From: Lachnospiraceae bacterium UBA7199
Lineage (GTDB): Bacteria > Bacillota > Clostridia > Lachnospirales > Lachnospiraceae
Reading direction: 5' to 3'
DNA length: 28,466 bases
Assembly: GCA_002490775.1 (NCBI GenBank)
Contig: DKUR01000068.1
Span: forward strand, 18,431-46,896
Shown: positions 20,810 to 28,336 of the stretch, piece by piece
How positions within the stretch are numbered: the stretch's first letter is position 1
Layout of the letters: each line of letters opens with the position of its first letter
Position numbers and translations under genes: made by a program
Notes under the pieces: model-generated
Database searches by the model: none
Told to the model about the DNA's origin: nothing
Seen by the model: the letters and a program-made list of their open reading frames with translations, nothing else

Positions 20810-22123
20810 CTAGTCATTCAAAAAACCTTTGTAATTACGCACCAGCATCTGTGATTCGATCTGTTTCATTGTCTCAAGCACTACGCTTACAATAATGATC
20901 AGGCTGGTCCCGCCAAAGGAAACCGAAGCCCCAAATATACCATTAAACACAAACGGTATAACACATACAATCGTAAGACCAACAGCACCGATGAAGATAA
21001 TATAATTTAAGATTTTTGTCAGATACTCACTAGTCGGCTTCCCAGGCCTGATTCCCGGAATAAATCCTCCCTGCTTTTTCATGTTTTCTGCGATCTCTAA
21101 AGGATTAAAGGTAACAGATGTGTAAAAGTATGCAAAGAAAATAACCAGTACCACATATACCACTAATCCAATTGAATATACAGGTTCACTGGGTTTGCAC
21201 CAGTTGCTGGAGCTCAATCCCCTCAGGATATGCGCCCACACTCCTGTGCCTGAATAACCAAAAAAGCTGCAGATAATCACAGGAAGCTGCATCAGGGATG
21301 ATGCAAAGATAATTGGAATAACACCTGCTGTATTGATTTTTAAGGGAATTGATGAGGTTTGTCCGCCCACCATTTTTCTTCCCTGCACTTTTTTTGCATA
21401 CTGCACAGGAATTTTCCGGACTCCATCATTTAAAATAATAACTAAAATTACCATTGCCAGGATAATTGCTAAAATAACAATTGCAGCTATTGCTCCTACA
21501 GCAATTGCTTTTCCATAAACAAATTGATTAAAGAGCCTGTCTATATCCTGCGGAATCCTGGAAATAATGTTGATCACCAGCACAATTGAAATACCGTTTC
21601 CAACGCCATTTTCTGTGATCCGCTCGCCGATCCACATAAGAAATGCGCTTCCTGCAGTAAGGGCTACGACAACTGTAAACTTATTAAAGAAGTTATTTAC
21701 TTCAAGGAGTCCGCTGCCGCCAAAGAAAAATGCCATTGCAGAAGATTCGATCAATGCAAGCGCTACTGTCACATAACGAGTAATAGAAGCAATTTTCTTC
21801 CTGCCATCTTCTCCTTCTTTCTGCATTTCCTCCAACTTGGGAATTGCAATGGTAAGGAGCTGCATGATAATAGAAGATGTAATATATGGTGTGATATTAA
21901 GCGCTAAGATGGACATATTTAAAAATGAGCCACCTGTAAAAGCATCAAAGAAACTGAACGCATCACCTGTCTGCTGAGCAAACCAATTAGAAAAATAGTG
22001 TCTGTCCACACCAGGCACCGGGAGCTGTGATCCTAAACGGATCACAACAAGCATACCCAATGTATATAATATTTTATTTCTGATTTCTTTAATTTTAAAT
22101 GCGTTTTTTAGGGTTGTAAGCAT
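20810..22123 (-). CDS. secY: Protein translocase subunit SecY
   Basis: 437 residues with about ten membrane segments. Diagnostic stretches are the plug-side region after VIRLGSQLPVPGVD, the NITPYITSSIIMQLL segment near 76-90, the cytoplasmic loop around GRKMVGGQTSSIPLKINTAG, and the C-terminal loop with NMKKQGGFIPGIRPGKPTSE. SecY is the channel of the SecYEG translocon. The start lies 1 base after the rplO stop and is probably coupled to it. The TAG stop sits at the centre of a 15-base palindrome. Confidence 0.98.
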   Translation of the reverse strand: MLTTLKNAFKIKEIRNKILYTLGMLVVIRLGSQLPVPGVDRHYFSNWFAQQTGDAFSFFDAFTGGSFLNMSILALNITPYITSSIIMQLLTIAIPKLEEMQKEGEDGRKKIASITRYVTVALALIESSAMAFFFGGSGLLEVNNFFNKFTVVVALTAGSAFLMWIGERITENGVGNGISIVLVINIISRIPQDIDRLFNQFVYGKAIAVGAIAAIVILAIILAMVILVIILNDGVRKIPVQYAKKVQGRKMVGGQTSSIPLKINTAGVIPIIFASSLMQLPVIICSFFGYSGTGVWAHILRGLSSSNWCKPSEPVYSIGLVVYVVLVIFFAYFYTSVTFNPLEIAENMKKQGGFIPGIRPGKPTSEYLTKILNYIIFIGAVGLTIVCVIPFVFNGIFGASVSFGGTSLIIIVSVVLETMKQIESQMLVRNYKGFLND

Positions 22124-22124
22124 A

Positions 22125-22577
22125 TTACATCACCTCTGCACTTCCACCAGCAGCTTCAATCTTTTCCTTTGCAGTCGCACTAAATGCATTTACTTTTACT
22201 GTAAGCTTTTTGGTAATTTCTCCATTCCCGAGGATCTTAACGCCATCTTTAGGATTTTTAACAATACCGGTTTCGATTAATGCATCTACATCAACCACAG
22301 CGCCTTCTTCAAATCTATCATTCAATACATTTAAATTGATTGCTACGATTTCTTTAGAACTGGGGCAGGTGAAACCTCTTTTAGGAATTCTCCTGTATAA
22401 AGGCATCTGACCGCCTTCAAATCCGGGCCTGGGTGCTCCTGAACGTGCCTTTTGACCTTTATGTCCTTTACCAGCCGTCTTACCATTTCCCGAACCGTGT
22501 CCACGACCTCTTCTAAAATTATCACTGTGCTTAGAACCATTTGCAGGTCTTAAATTGGATAATTCGATTGAACTCAT
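22125..22577 (-). CDS. rplO: 50S ribosomal protein L15
   Basis: 150 residues. The N-terminal LSNLRPANGS, the Gly/Arg-rich RRGRGHGSGNGKTAGKGHKG segment, and FEGGQMPLYRRIPKRGF are diagnostic. L15 is a late-binding large-subunit protein. The start is the ATG at 22577, 7 bases after AGGAGG. A GTG 9 bases upstream is in frame but is part of the ribosome binding site and is rejected. It sits between rpmD and secY. Confidence 0.97.
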   Translation of the reverse strand: MSSIELSNLRPANGSKHSDNFRRGRGHGSGNGKTAGKGHKGQKARSGAPRPGFEGGQMPLYRRIPKRGFTCPSSKEIVAINLNVLNDRFEEGAVVDVDALIETGIVKNPKDGVKILGNGEITKKLTVKVNAFSATAKEKIEAAGGSAEVM

Positions 22578-22597
22578 TTGTGACACCTCCTTATCTT

Positions 22598-22786
22598 TTA
22601 AACTTCTTCAACTTTTATTAAATGTCTGATCTGCTGAATCTGGCCTCTTGTTGCCGCATTATCTGGCAAAGTGATCGTTTTATTCAGCTTTCTAAGTCCC
22701 ATGGCTTTAACAGTAGCTTTATGCTTGGGAACTGCTCCGATGGGAGATTTCACTAAAGTAATCTTTAACATTTTCTGATCTGCCAT
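22598..22786 (-). CDS. rpmD: 50S ribosomal protein L30
   Basis: 62 residues, normal length. LKITLVKSPIGAVPKHKATV followed by KAMGLRKLNKTITLPDNAAT and IRHLIKV matches the small bacterial L30. Its ribosome binding site TAGGAGGG includes the TAG stop of rpsE, so the two genes are tightly coupled. Confidence 0.98.
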   Translation of the reverse strand: MADQKMLKITLVKSPIGAVPKHKATVKAMGLRKLNKTITLPDNAATRGQIQQIRHLIKVEEV

Positions 22787-22799
22787 TTACTGTTCCCTC

Positions 22800-23309
22800 C
22801 TATGCCATAATTTCTTCTACAGATTTACCACGTTTTCTTGCTACTTCCTCAGGTGTTTTCAGTGCTCTTAAACCTTCGATCGTTGCAAGCACAACGTTCT
22901 GCTTATTATTTGAACCAAGAGATTTTGTACGGATATTCTTAATACCTGCAAGTTCGCAGACAATACGTGCAGGACCACCAGCGATGATACCTGTACCTTC
23001 GGGAGCTTTCTTCAAAAGAACTGAAGCGGAACCGAAATTTCCCGTAAAATCATGTGTAATACTCTTGCTTTCATCAATTGCAACGCAAACCATATTCTTG
23101 ATTGCATCTTCTTTGCCTTTGCGGATTGCTTCAGGAATTTCTGTTGCCTTTCCAAGGCCGGCGCCTACATGGCCATTCATATCTCCAACTACTACCAGAG
23201 CTGTAAAACGCATGTTACGTCCACCCTTAACAACCTTAGTTACTCTCTTGATAGAAACTACTTTTTCTGTCAATTCCATGCCGCTGACATCGATGATTGT
23301 ATGTCTCAT
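22800..23309 (-). CDS. rpsE: 30S ribosomal protein S5
   Basis: 169 residues. The double-stranded RNA-binding-like N-domain has VVSIKRVTKVVKGGRNMRFT and VVVGDMNGHVGAGLGKATEI. The C-domain has PEGTGIIAGGPARIVCELAG and IKNIRTKSLGSNN. S5 contributes to decoding fidelity and the mRNA entry tunnel. It lies between rplR and rpmD. GGGAG precedes the ATG. Confidence 0.98.
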   Translation of the reverse strand: MRHTIIDVSGMELTEKVVSIKRVTKVVKGGRNMRFTALVVVGDMNGHVGAGLGKATEIPEAIRKGKEDAIKNMVCVAIDESKSITHDFTGNFGSASVLLKKAPEGTGIIAGGPARIVCELAGIKNIRTKSLGSNNKQNVVLATIEGLRALKTPEEVARKRGKSVEEIMA

Positions 23310-23326
23310 GTTAAGTTTCTCCCTTC

Positions 23327-23695
23327 CTAGAATTTAAGGCCAGCTTCTCTGGCTGCATCAGCTAATGCTGCGATCTTACCGTGGTATATAAAGCCGCCTC
23401 TGTCAAAGACTACGGTATCAATACCTTTTTCAATTGCTCTTTTAGCAATCACTGTTCCCAAGTATGCTGCTGCATCAACGTTATTGGTTTTTTCAAGCTG
23501 CGATTTTACTTCACTTTCTACTGTAGAAGCTGCAACCAGTGTATTTCCAACTGTATCGTCAATAATTTGAGCATACATATGATTATTACTTCTGAATACT
23601 GCAAGACGAGGTCTTTCAGCTGTACCGCTAAAGCGGTTACGTATTTTCATGTGCTTTTTAACACGAACTTTTTGTCTTGACTCTTTACTAACCAT
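23327..23695 (-). CDS. rplR: 50S ribosomal protein L18
   Basis: 122 residues. The basic N-terminus and FSGTAERPRLAVFRSNNHMY, then IAKRAIEKGIDTVVFDRGGF and YHGKIAALADAAREAGLKF are typical. L18 binds 5S rRNA together with L5. It sits between rplF and rpsE, with GGAGAG before the ATG. Confidence 0.98.
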   Translation of the reverse strand: MVSKESRQKVRVKKHMKIRNRFSGTAERPRLAVFRSNNHMYAQIIDDTVGNTLVAASTVESEVKSQLEKTNNVDAAAYLGTVIAKRAIEKGIDTVVFDRGGFIYHGKIAALADAAREAGLKF

Positions 23696-23712
23696 CTTTA
23701 CACTCTCCTTAT

Positions 23713-24255
23713 CTATTTCTTACCAGTCTTACCAACTTTTCGTCTGATCACTTCATCAGCATACTTAATACCTTTACCCTTATAAGGCTCCGGTCTTCTC
23801 TTGTCTCTGATTTCAGCTGCGAATTGGCCAACTTTTTCTTTATCAATACCCTTAACAATAATGATGTTCTGTCCTTCCAGTACTGTTTCAATTCCTTCCG
23901 GATCGATCATCTCTACAGGGTGGGAATATCCTAAAGATAAGGTTAACTTATTGCCAGACTTTGCTGCCCTGTAACCAACACCGTTTACTTCCAGTTTCTT
24001 TTCATAGCCCTCCGTAACGCCTTTTACCATATTATTGATCAAAGTTCTGGTAAGACCATGCAAAGACTTCATTTTCTTTAAATCATTAGGTCTGGAGACA
24101 ATTATCTCTGCTCCTTCTACCTTGATTTCCATTTCTGCCGGAAGCACTCTTTCCAGTGTTCCTTTAGGACCTTTTACAGTCACTTTGTTATTTTCTGCAA
24201 TCTCTACAGTTACGCCTGCAGGAATCGCGATTGGCATTCTTCCTATACGTGACAT
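23713..24255 (-). CDS. rplF: 50S ribosomal protein L6
   Basis: 180 residues with two repeated alpha/beta domains. MSRIGRMPIAIPAGV opens the protein and the C-terminal motif RRPEPYKGKGIKYADEVIRR is diagnostic. L6 lies near the sarcin-ricin loop and the factor-binding site. AGGAGG precedes the ATG, and it follows rpsH after 31 bases. Confidence 0.98.
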   Translation of the reverse strand: MSRIGRMPIAIPAGVTVEIAENNKVTVKGPKGTLERVLPAEMEIKVEGAEIIVSRPNDLKKMKSLHGLTRTLINNMVKGVTEGYEKKLEVNGVGYRAAKSGNKLTLSLGYSHPVEMIDPEGIETVLEGQNIIIVKGIDKEKVGQFAAEIRDKRRPEPYKGKGIKYADEVIRRKVGKTGKK

Positions 24256-24286
24256 GCCCGTACCTCCTATATTATTTACAATGTTT

Positions 24287-24688
24287 TTACCACACGTAAG
24301 CTAATACTTCGCCGCCTACCTGTAATTCTCTTGCCTTCTTATCAGTTACAACACCCTGATTTGTGGAAATAATTGCAATTCCCAAGCCTCCAAGTACTTT
24401 GGGGAGGTCTTCCTTTCCTGCATAAATACGCAGACCAGGTTTGGAAATTCTCTTTAAACCACTGATTACTCTTTCATTTCTGTCTGCACCATATTTTAAT
24501 GAAATGCGGATTGTCTTGAAGTTTCCTTCATCAATCAGATCATATTTCTTTATATAGCCTTCTTCCAGAAGAATGTCAGCAATTGCCAGTTTCATCTTGG
24601 AAGAGGGAACATCTACTGTGTCATGTTTTGCAGTATTTGCGTTACGGATTCTTGTAAGCATATCTGCAATAGGATCACTCATTGTCAT
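24287..24688 (-). CDS. rpsH: 30S ribosomal protein S8
   Basis: 133 residues. SDPIADMLTRIRNANTAKHD opens the protein and GLGIAIISTNQGVVTDKKAR lies near the C-terminus. S8 binds the central domain of 16S rRNA and in enterobacteria represses the spc operon. The ATG at 24688 stands 7 bases after AGGAGG; a second ATG two codons later is less well placed. It follows rpsZ across an unusually long 128-base spacer. Confidence 0.98.
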   Translation of the reverse strand: MTMSDPIADMLTRIRNANTAKHDTVDVPSSKMKLAIADILLEEGYIKKYDLIDEGNFKTIRISLKYGADRNERVISGLKRISKPGLRIYAGKEDLPKVLGGLGIAIISTNQGVVTDKKARELQVGGEVLAYVW

Positions 24689-24695
24689 TTTATTT

Positions 24696-24816
24696 CCTCC
24701 TATATCATATCAATGCAATATCCTCGCCATTTCGTCAGAGCTGCTATTGAAATACTTTTCCTCCTGAAATTTACCGAAGGCAATTTTCAAAAGGTTCAGC
24801 TCTGCTGAACTGATTT
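24696..24816 (-). other. Structured spacer between rpsZ and rpsH with an unused ribosome binding site
   Basis: Right after the rpsZ stop there is a perfect 7-bp hairpin GTTCAGC-TCT-GCTGAAC (24794-24810). A 10-pair helix follows (24766-24775 with 24779-24788, one mismatch and one G-U). A full AGGAGG (24760-24765) then appears with no ATG, GTG or TTG at working distance. The first possible frame begins ATT at 24753 and ends in the TAG of the rpsH ribosome binding site (24700-24702). Neighbouring gaps in this operon are mostly under 35 bases. Confidence 0.5.
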
Positions 24817-25002
24817 TTACCAACTTGCTTTCTTCACGCCGGGAATCTGTCCCTTATAGGCTAATTCACGGAAGCAAATTCTGCAGATTCCGTATTTTTT
24901 AAGAACAGCATGGGGACGTCCACAAACTCTACAACGAGTATATGCTCTGGTAGAAAATTTAGGTTTACGCTGCTGTTTAATCTTCATTGATGTTTTAGCC
25001 AT
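24817..25002 (-). CDS. rpsZ: 30S ribosomal protein S14, zinc-binding short form
   Basis: 61 residues, the length of the zinc-type S14 (also called rpsN type Z). The four ligands are C24, C27, C40 and C43 in RCRVCG and GICRICFRELA. It ends KGQIPGVKKASW as usual. It is located in the head of the small subunit. It lies 14 bases after rplE. Confidence 0.98.
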   Translation of the reverse strand: MAKTSMKIKQQRKPKFSTRAYTRCRVCGRPHAVLKKYGICRICFRELAYKGQIPGVKKASW

Positions 25003-25016
25003 GAACTTACCTCCTT

Positions 25017-25556
25017 CTATTTAGCAAATGGCATATTAAATAATCTCAATAACTCACGTGCTTCTTCATCAGTCTTCGCTGTTGTAACAAAGATAACATC
25101 CATTCCTCTTACTTTATCGATCTTATCGTATTCGATTTCAGGGAAGATAAGCTGTTCCTTGATACCCAGTGAATAATTTCCTCTTCCATCAAATGAATTA
25201 GGATTTACACCTCTGAAGTCACGCACACGAGGCAATGCAAGATTTACAAGCCGGTCCATGAAATCATACATTTTCTCCCCACGTAAAGTAACCTTACATC
25301 CGATTGCCATGCCTTCTCTGATCTTGAAGTTAGCAACAGATTTTTTTGCTTTGGTAAGTACCGCTTTCTGTCCGGTGATCGTTTCCATATCCTTTACAGC
25401 AGATTCCAATACCTTTGCATTGTCTTTTGCCTCGCCAACACCCATATTGACAACGATCTTATCAAGCTTCGGCACTTCCATAACATTCTTATATCCGAAC
25501 TTTTTGATCATAGCATCTACGATCTCGTCATTATAAATTGTTTTCAGTCTGCTCAC
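25017..25556 (-). CDS. rplE: 50S ribosomal protein L5
   Basis: 179 residues. The segments YKNVMEVPKLDKIVVNMGVG, FKIREGMAIGCKVTLRGEKM and GRGNYSLGIKEQLIFPEIEY identify L5. It binds 5S rRNA with L18 and L25-type proteins and forms bridge B1b with S13. GGAG precedes the ATG, and the gene follows rplX after 24 bases. Confidence 0.98.
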   Translation of the reverse strand: MSRLKTIYNDEIVDAMIKKFGYKNVMEVPKLDKIVVNMGVGEAKDNAKVLESAVKDMETITGQKAVLTKAKKSVANFKIREGMAIGCKVTLRGEKMYDFMDRLVNLALPRVRDFRGVNPNSFDGRGNYSLGIKEQLIFPEIEYDKIDKVRGMDVIFVTTAKTDEEARELLRLFNMPFAK

Positions 25557-25580
25557 GCTTCCAGTTCTCCTTTCCTAGAA

Positions 25581-25892
25581 TTAATCGATCACTTCACCAG
25601 TTGACTTTGCAAAACGTACTTTCTTGTCATTCTCAAACTTGAAGCCGACTCTTGTAGGCTGTCCCTTGTGAACATACATTACGTTTGAAATATCAATGGG
25701 AGCTTCTTTTTGAATAATTCCACCATTCTGGTTAGCTGCAGAAGGTTTTGTGTGCTTGGTAACCATGCCGACGCCTTCTACGGTGACTTTATGATTTTTA
25801 GCATCAACAGCAATTACCTTTCCTTCTGTTCCTTTATCCTTGCCGGCAATCACCTTCACAGTGTCGCCCTTTTTAATCTTTAATGTTGCCAT
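25581..25892 (-). CDS. rplX: 50S ribosomal protein L24
   Basis: 103 residues. The KOW motif KKGDTVKVIAGKDKGTEGKV lies at about 6-25, followed by GGIIQKEAPIDISNVMYV. L24 starts large-subunit assembly by binding the 5' end of 23S rRNA. The start is ATG at 25892, after AGGAGG. An in-frame GTG 9 bases upstream is part of that ribosome binding site and is rejected. Confidence 0.98.
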   Translation of the reverse strand: MATLKIKKGDTVKVIAGKDKGTEGKVIAVDAKNHKVTVEGVGMVTKHTKPSAANQNGGIIQKEAPIDISNVMYVHKGQPTRVGFKFENDKKVRFAKSTGEVID

Positions 25893-25904
25893 ACTGCGCA
25901 CCTC

Positions 25905-26273
25905 CTATAATACTTCGGGAGCCAGAGAAACAATTTTCATAAACTGTTTTTCACGAAGCTCTCTTGCCACCGGTCCAAAAATACGTGTTCCTCTGGGAGT
26001 CTTATCATCTTTAATAATAACAGCAGCATTTTCATCAAATCTAATATAAGAACCATCTTTACGGCGTGCACCTTTCACAGTACGGACAACTACAGCTTTT
26101 ACTACATCACCCTTTTTTACAACGCCGCCTGGTGTTGCATCTTTGACCGTAGCAACGATTACATCACCGATATTTGCATATCTTCTTGTAGATCCGCCCA
26201 TAACTCTGATGCAAAGGATTTCTTTTGCACCTGTATTGTCAGCGACCTTCAATCTGCTTTCCTGTTGAATCAT
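25905..26273 (-). CDS. rplN: 50S ribosomal protein L14
   Basis: 122 residues, the exact family length. MIQQESRLKVADNTGAKEIL opens it, and KAVVVRTVKGARRKDGSYIR and NAAVIIKDDKTPRGTRIFGP follow. L14 forms bridges B5 and B8 to the small subunit. The ATG at 26273 has GGAAGGAG in front. A longer reading frame upstream overlaps rpsQ and has no support. Confidence 0.98.
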   Translation of the reverse strand: MIQQESRLKVADNTGAKEILCIRVMGGSTRRYANIGDVIVATVKDATPGGVVKKGDVVKAVVVRTVKGARRKDGSYIRFDENAAVIIKDDKTPRGTRIFGPVARELREKQFMKIVSLAPEVL

Positions 26274-26290
26274 GCTAATTCTCCTTCCAA

Positions 26291-26548
26291 CTATTTCGCT
26301 TTTTCTACGATTTCCACAAGTCTCCATCTCTTGTCCTTGGACAAAGGCCTTGTTTCCATTACCTTAACAGTGTCACCAATACCACACTCGTTGTTCTCAT
26401 CATGTGCTTTCAGCTTGTAAGTTCTCTTAACGACTTTCTTGTAAAGAGGATGCTTCACATGCTCTTCGATTGCAACAACAATTGTTTTATCCATTTTATC
26501 ACTGATAACTTTGCCGATACGTGTTTTTCTTAAATTTCTTTCTTCCAC
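26291..26548 (-). CDS. rpsQ: 30S ribosomal protein S17
   Basis: 85 residues. The OB-fold segments RKTRIGKVISDKMDKTIVVA, HPLYKKVVKRTYKLKAHDEN and VKVMETRPLSKDKRWRLVEI are typical. S17 is a primary 16S rRNA-binding protein. It lies between rpmC and rplN with the standard order and a GGAG site upstream. Confidence 0.98.
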   Translation of the reverse strand: MEERNLRKTRIGKVISDKMDKTIVVAIEEHVKHPLYKKVVKRTYKLKAHDENNECGIGDTVKVMETRPLSKDKRWRLVEIVEKAK

Positions 26549-26598
26549 GACTTAAAAGTCTCCTTTCTTTGACATTCCTCAAGGCTATATCCTTAAAT

Positions 26599-26805
26599 TT
26601 ACGCTTCTTTCTGTTTCTGAGTAATCACTGTCTGAATTCTCGCAATGTTTCTTCTAACCTCTTTAATCCTTGCGGTATTATCCAATTGGTTTGTTGCGTT
26701 CTGGAATCTCAAATTGAAAAGTTCTTTTTTTGCTGCCACCAGATCCTGTTCCAGTGCTGCAGCAGACTTTGCCTGTAAATCTTCTACATACTTGTTAGTT
26801 TTCAT
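26599..26805 (-). CDS. rpmC: 50S ribosomal protein L29
   Basis: 68 residues, normal length. It is a helical hairpin protein near the peptide exit tunnel; AAKKELFNLRFQNATNQLDN followed by RIKEVRRNIARIQTVI is diagnostic. The true ATG is at 26805, with AAGGTGG 7 bases upstream. A longer frame starting at 26922 would run inside rplP and is rejected. The start overlaps the end of rplP by 11 bases. Confidence 0.98.
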   Translation of the reverse strand: MKTNKYVEDLQAKSAAALEQDLVAAKKELFNLRFQNATNQLDNTARIKEVRRNIARIQTVITQKQKEA

Positions 26806-27232
26806 TTGATGCACCACCTTCCAAGTCTGCCTTAGAAACGATCTTGCATTTGCAAGGAAGCTTATAAGTTGCAAGACGTAAAGCCTCTTTTGCGATTTCT
26901 TCGGGAACTCCTGCGATTTCAAACATTACACGTCCGGGTTTCACAACCGCTACCCAGTACTCCAATGTACCTTTACCGGAACCCATACGTGTTTCTGCGG
27001 GTTTTGCTGTTACTGGTTTGTCAGGGAAAATCTTGATCCAGACTTTACCACCACGTTTGATATAACGAGTCATAGCAATACGGGCTGCTTCAATCTGGTT
27101 TGATTTTATCCAACATGGTTCCGTTGCAATAATACCGTACTCACCGTAGGTAATTGTGTTGCCACGTGTAGCTTTTCCTTTCATGGTGCCACGGAACTGT
27201 TTACGACGTTTAACTCTTTTAGGCATTAACAT
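26795..27232 (-). CDS. rplP: 50S ribosomal protein L16
   Basis: 145 residues. MLMPKRVKRRKQFRGTMKGK opens the protein, and RMGSGKGTLEYWVAVVKPGR near 83-102 is diagnostic. L16 helps position tRNA at the A site. The start overlaps the rpsC stop by one base (TAATG), a coupling junction. The start codon two codons in (MPKRVKRR) is an alternative, but the MLM start is common in the family. Confidence 0.98.
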   Translation of the reverse strand: MLMPKRVKRRKQFRGTMKGKATRGNTITYGEYGIIATEPCWIKSNQIEAARIAMTRYIKRGGKVWIKIFPDKPVTAKPAETRMGSGKGTLEYWVAVVKPGRVMFEIAGVPEEIAKEALRLATYKLPCKCKIVSKADLEGGASNEN

Positions 27233-27903
27233 TATTTATCGCTCCCTTCCTGCACTTTCTTTTCATCATTTTTCTTGGTAGGAAGTACTTCGCCCTTGTA
27301 AATCCATACCTTGACACCTACTTTACCATAGGTTGTGTCAGCTTCTGCAAAGCCATATTCGATATCAGCACGAAGTGTCTGAAGGGGAATAGTGCCTTCG
27401 CTGTAGAACTCTGTACGAGCCATATCTGCACCGCCAAGACGTCCTGAAACAGATGTCTTAATGCCAAGCGCGCCTGCTTTCATGGTTCTGCCCATGCAGG
27501 ACTTCATAGCACGTCTGAATGATACACGATTCTCAAGCTGCTGTGCAATATTCTCGGCAACAAGCTGTGCATCTCTGTCAGGTCTTTTAATTTCTTTAAT
27601 ATCTACTAATACTTTCTTTCCTGTTAACTTGGAAAGTTCTTTCTTGGTCACTTCGATTTCAGCACCGCCCTTGCCGATTACTACGCCGGGCTTAGCTGTA
27701 TAAATGATAACTTTTACTCTGCCGGCAGCTCTTTCAATCTCAATCTTAGAAACTCCGGCACTATATAATTTCTTTTTCAGGAATTCTCTGATGTTATAGT
27801 CCTCTACAAGGAAATCAGAAAAATCTGCTTCTGCGTACCATTTAGAATCCCAATCCTTAATAATACCGACTCTTAAGCCGTGAGGATTAACTTTCTGTCC
27901 CAT
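27232..27903 (-). CDS. rpsC: 30S ribosomal protein S3
   Basis: 223 residues. The N-terminal MGQKVNPHGLRVGIIKDWDS is diagnostic. The KH domain carries GVVIGKGGAEIEVTKKELSK near 74-93. The C-domain includes KSCMGRTMKAGALGIKTSVS and GRLGGADMARTEFYSEGTIP. S3 lines the mRNA entry pore and contributes helicase activity. It lies between rplV and rplP, with GGAGG before the ATG. Confidence 0.98.
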   Translation of the reverse strand: MGQKVNPHGLRVGIIKDWDSKWYAEADFSDFLVEDYNIREFLKKKLYSAGVSKIEIERAAGRVKVIIYTAKPGVVIGKGGAEIEVTKKELSKLTGKKVLVDIKEIKRPDRDAQLVAENIAQQLENRVSFRRAMKSCMGRTMKAGALGIKTSVSGRLGGADMARTEFYSEGTIPLQTLRADIEYGFAEADTTYGKVGVKVWIYKGEVLPTKKNDEKKVQEGSDK

Positions 27904-27918
27904 AAAATTTCTCTCCTC

Positions 27919-28323
27919 CTATCTTTCATCCAGCACAATTGTAATATGGCTCATTCTCTTTTCGATTCTGTAAGCCCTGCCCTGTGCTCTCGGTCTTATT
28001 CTCTTCATTGTAGGTCCTTTATCTGCATAACATTCTGCAATATAAAGGTGATCCGGATTCGGATATTTTGTAGGGTCCTGGCTGTACAGATACTCTGCAT
28101 TTGCGCGAGCAGACTCTAATAATTTTTTAATGATGCTGGAAGCATATCTGGGATTGTACTGCAAGATACCCAGCGCTGTTTCCACATCTTTGCCTCTGAT
28201 GGCATCTAAAACGAAACATGCTTTCTGAACAGACACTCTTGCGTAAGATAACTTAGCTGAAGGTCTTGTATCTTTCTGCGCATTTCTCTCTCTTTTAATT
28301 TGGGATCTATGTCCTTTTGCCAT
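27919..28323 (-). CDS. rplV: 50S ribosomal protein L22
   Basis: 134 residues, slightly longer than the 110-residue core because of an N-terminal extension (MAKGHRSQIKRERNAQKDTR). The core shows LSYARVSVQKACFVLDAIRG and KLLESARANAEYL; the C-terminal beta-hairpin RIRPRAQGRAYRIEKRMSHI reaches into the exit tunnel and is where macrolide-related changes are known in other bacteria. AAGGAGG precedes the ATG. Confidence 0.98.
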   Translation of the reverse strand: MAKGHRSQIKRERNAQKDTRPSAKLSYARVSVQKACFVLDAIRGKDVETALGILQYNPRYASSIIKKLLESARANAEYLYSQDPTKYPNPDHLYIAECYADKGPTMKRIRPRAQGRAYRIEKRMSHITIVLDER

Positions 28324-28336
28324 TACTAAAACCTCC

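Noticed and set aside
26806..26922. Upstream extension of L29 to position 26922
   Set aside because: It would sit inside the rplP coding region; the ATG at 26805 has a good ribosome binding site and gives the family length.
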